5,867 bases of DNA from Bacillota bacterium (lineage in GTDB: Bacteria > Bacillota > Bacilli > Alicyclobacillales > SLC66), in contig JAJZZT010000038.1 of assembly GCA_021797415.1 (NCBI GenBank), positions 1 to 5,867 on the forward strand, written 5' to 3'. Positions 4,836-5,867 of this stretch are shown in pieces; positions within the stretch are counted from its first letter, which is position 1; each line of letters begins with the position of its first letter. A model generated the notes under the pieces. It ran no database searches, was not told the origin of the DNA, and saw only the letters and a list, made by a program, of their open reading frames with translations. The position numbers and the translations under genes are program-made.

Positions 4836-5867
4836 ATGCCAAGTGCGCTGTCGCGCGATGCGCGTGTGCTGATCGTTGTCGGCGCTCTGTACATCGCGGG
4901 TTTCAGCCTTTCGGGACTGTTTGTGAATATCTACATCTGGCGCGTGGACCATTCGCTGTTGGCGATCGGAATGTACAACTGGACCATCTATGCCGTGCTG
5001 CCCGTCGCGTTCGTGGCCGGCGGCCGGCTGGCTGAACGGATCGGCCAGGTGTGGCTGATCCGGACCGGGATCGCCATTTTGACGGCATTCTTCGGCTTCC
5101 TGCTCTGGCTGGGGCGTCAGAGCGCCCACCATTTCATCTGGCTTGGACTGCTTTCCGGCATGGGACAAGGACTGTACTGGTACGGATATCAGGTGCTGAG
5201 CTTTGATTTGACGCAAAAAGACAACAGGGGAGTATTTCACGGCGTATCGGGCCTGTTCACATCCTTGTCCGCGATGATCGGTCCGTTTGTGGCGGGATAT
5301 CTCATTACAAAGGGATGGCGTTTTTCGGGCTACCATGTGGTGTTCGGCTTGTCCCTGGCGTTGTTTGCGGTCTGCGTATGGCTCAGTTTTCGCCTTGTGT
5401 GCATCCGCAAGCCTCGCGCTATGAAACTGGCGCAGGGCTTCCGCTTTCGCGAGGATCCCGACTGGACCCGTCTGTGGTGGGCGACGGCAGTCTTTGGCTT
5501 GCGCGAAGGACTGTTTGCCTTTTACATCGGACTTCTGGTGTACCTTGTGACGGGAACGGAGGAGGGACTGGGTGAATACGGACTGTGGACGGGATTTCTG
5601 AGCTTGATCGCATTTTACGTGGCGGGGCGCACCGCGCACGGAGAACGGCAGGGCAGGATCATGATGCAGGGGTCGGCCGTCGGCTTGGGTTTGGTCTGTC
5701 TCGTGTTCGTCCATGCCGTGAACCGCTGGACACTCCTGATGTTTGGAAGCGTCACGGCGCTGCTCCTGCCTTTTTTGCTCGTGCCGTTCGGTTCCATGGC
5801 CATGAACGAGATTGATGAAACGGAGCGAACGGCCGTCTTTCGTTCGGAGCATCTCATCAGTCGGGAA
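4836..5867 (+). CDS. Major facilitator superfamily transporter, N-terminal part
   Basis: A multi-pass inner-membrane transporter, cut by the end of the window after 344 codons with no stop; about 50-80 more residues would be expected for the family. The start is ATG 4836-4838, six bases after AGGGGG; an in-frame ATG at 4830 directly abuts that site and is less likely. The sequence is a series of hydrophobic helices (for example 11-31, 41-61, 74-92 and 97-116), a charged central loop at about 190-215 (CIRKPRAMKLAQ...FREDPDW), and further helices after it, the usual 6 + 6 plan. The loop after the second helix reads GRLAERIGQ (63-71), a recognisable variant of MFS motif A (GxxxDRxGRR), with Glu in place of Asp. 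GMGQGLYWYG and the later MIGPFVAGY are typical of the exporter-like MFS group. The substrate cannot be told from sequence. It is downstream of uppP in the same direction, separated by 66 bases that carry the direct repeat and hairpin described above. Confidence 0.9.
   Translation, partial: MPSALSRDARVLIVVGALYIAGFSLSGLFVNIYIWRVDHSLLAIGMYNWTIYAVLPVAFVAGGRLAERIGQVWLIRTGIAILTAFFGFLLWLGRQSAHHFIWLGLLSGMGQGLYWYGYQVLSFDLTQKDNRGVFHGVSGLFTSLSAMIGPFVAGYLITKGWRFSGYHVVFGLSLALFAVCVWLSFRLVCIRKPRAMKLAQGFRFREDPDWTRLWWATAVFGLREGLFAFYIGLLVYLVTGTEEGLGEYGLWTGFLSLIAFYVAGRTAHGERQGRIMMQGSAVGLGLVCLVFVHAVNRWTLLMFGSVTALLLPFLLVPFGSMAMNEIDETERTAVFRSEHLISRE

Noticed and set aside
4815..5852. A minus-strand open frame of 345 codons at the right end
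   Set aside because: It mirrors the MFS transporter gene. Its translation is His/Gln/Arg-rich and hydrophilic with no family signature, whereas the plus strand encodes coherent membrane helices and motif A. It could mislead an annotation because the transporter frame is cut by the window edge.

Overview
The window looks like a piece of chromosome from a GC-rich member of the Bacillota (low-confidence guess: an Alicyclobacillaceae- or Paenibacillus-like Bacillales genome). The reasons are the strong GGAGG-type ribosome binding sites, GTG starts, a thiolase followed by a long acyl-CoA dehydrogenase in the order of the Bacillus fadNAE operon, and a secreted LysM plus 3D-domain wall protein of the type found in endospore-forming Bacillota. 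No tRNA, rRNA, CRISPR, insertion sequence or phage gene is visible, and gene density is ordinary.

Layout. (1) Positions 1-2133, plus strand: the 3' end of a fadA-type 3-ketoacyl-CoA thiolase, then a complete fadE-type acyl-CoA dehydrogenase (596 residues) 25 bases later. This is the distal part of a fatty-acid beta-oxidation operon whose earlier genes lie outside the window. (2) Positions 2134-2220: a short convergent gap with a 22-base tandem duplication whose second copy contains the stop codon of the next gene. (3) Positions 2221-3249, minus strand: an exported LysM/3D-domain cell-wall protein with an unusual Ala/Pro/Arg-rich C-terminal tail. Its leader can fold into two mutually exclusive structures, one of which buries the ribosome binding site. 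(4) Positions 3250-3398: a divergent control region, locally AT-rich. (5) Positions 3399-3818, plus strand: an unrecognised small protein with one N-terminal membrane helix and a long helical, coiled-coil-like body. (6) Positions 3906-4769, plus strand: uppP (bacA), undecaprenyl-diphosphate phosphatase, with its own probable extended -10 promoter. (7) Positions 4836-5867, plus strand: the N-terminal 344 codons of a major facilitator superfamily transporter running off the end. Its ribosome binding site lies in the 3' arm of a strong hairpin just after uppP.

How the genes fit together. fadA and fadE act in sequence in beta-oxidation: FadE makes the enoyl-CoA and FadA performs the final thiolytic cleavage. 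The middle of the window has a cell-envelope theme: a wall-modifying secreted protein, a membrane-anchored helical protein and the recycling phosphatase of the undecaprenyl carrier lipid. The divergent arrangement allows shared control, but that is inference.

Most of the window is ordinary core metabolism and envelope biology. The points that deserve a second look are regulatory: the two hairpins that cover ribosome binding sites, an 11-base-period direct repeat at the end of uppP, the 22-base tandem duplication, and the uncharacterised small membrane protein. No classical intrinsic terminator with a T-run was found anywhere.
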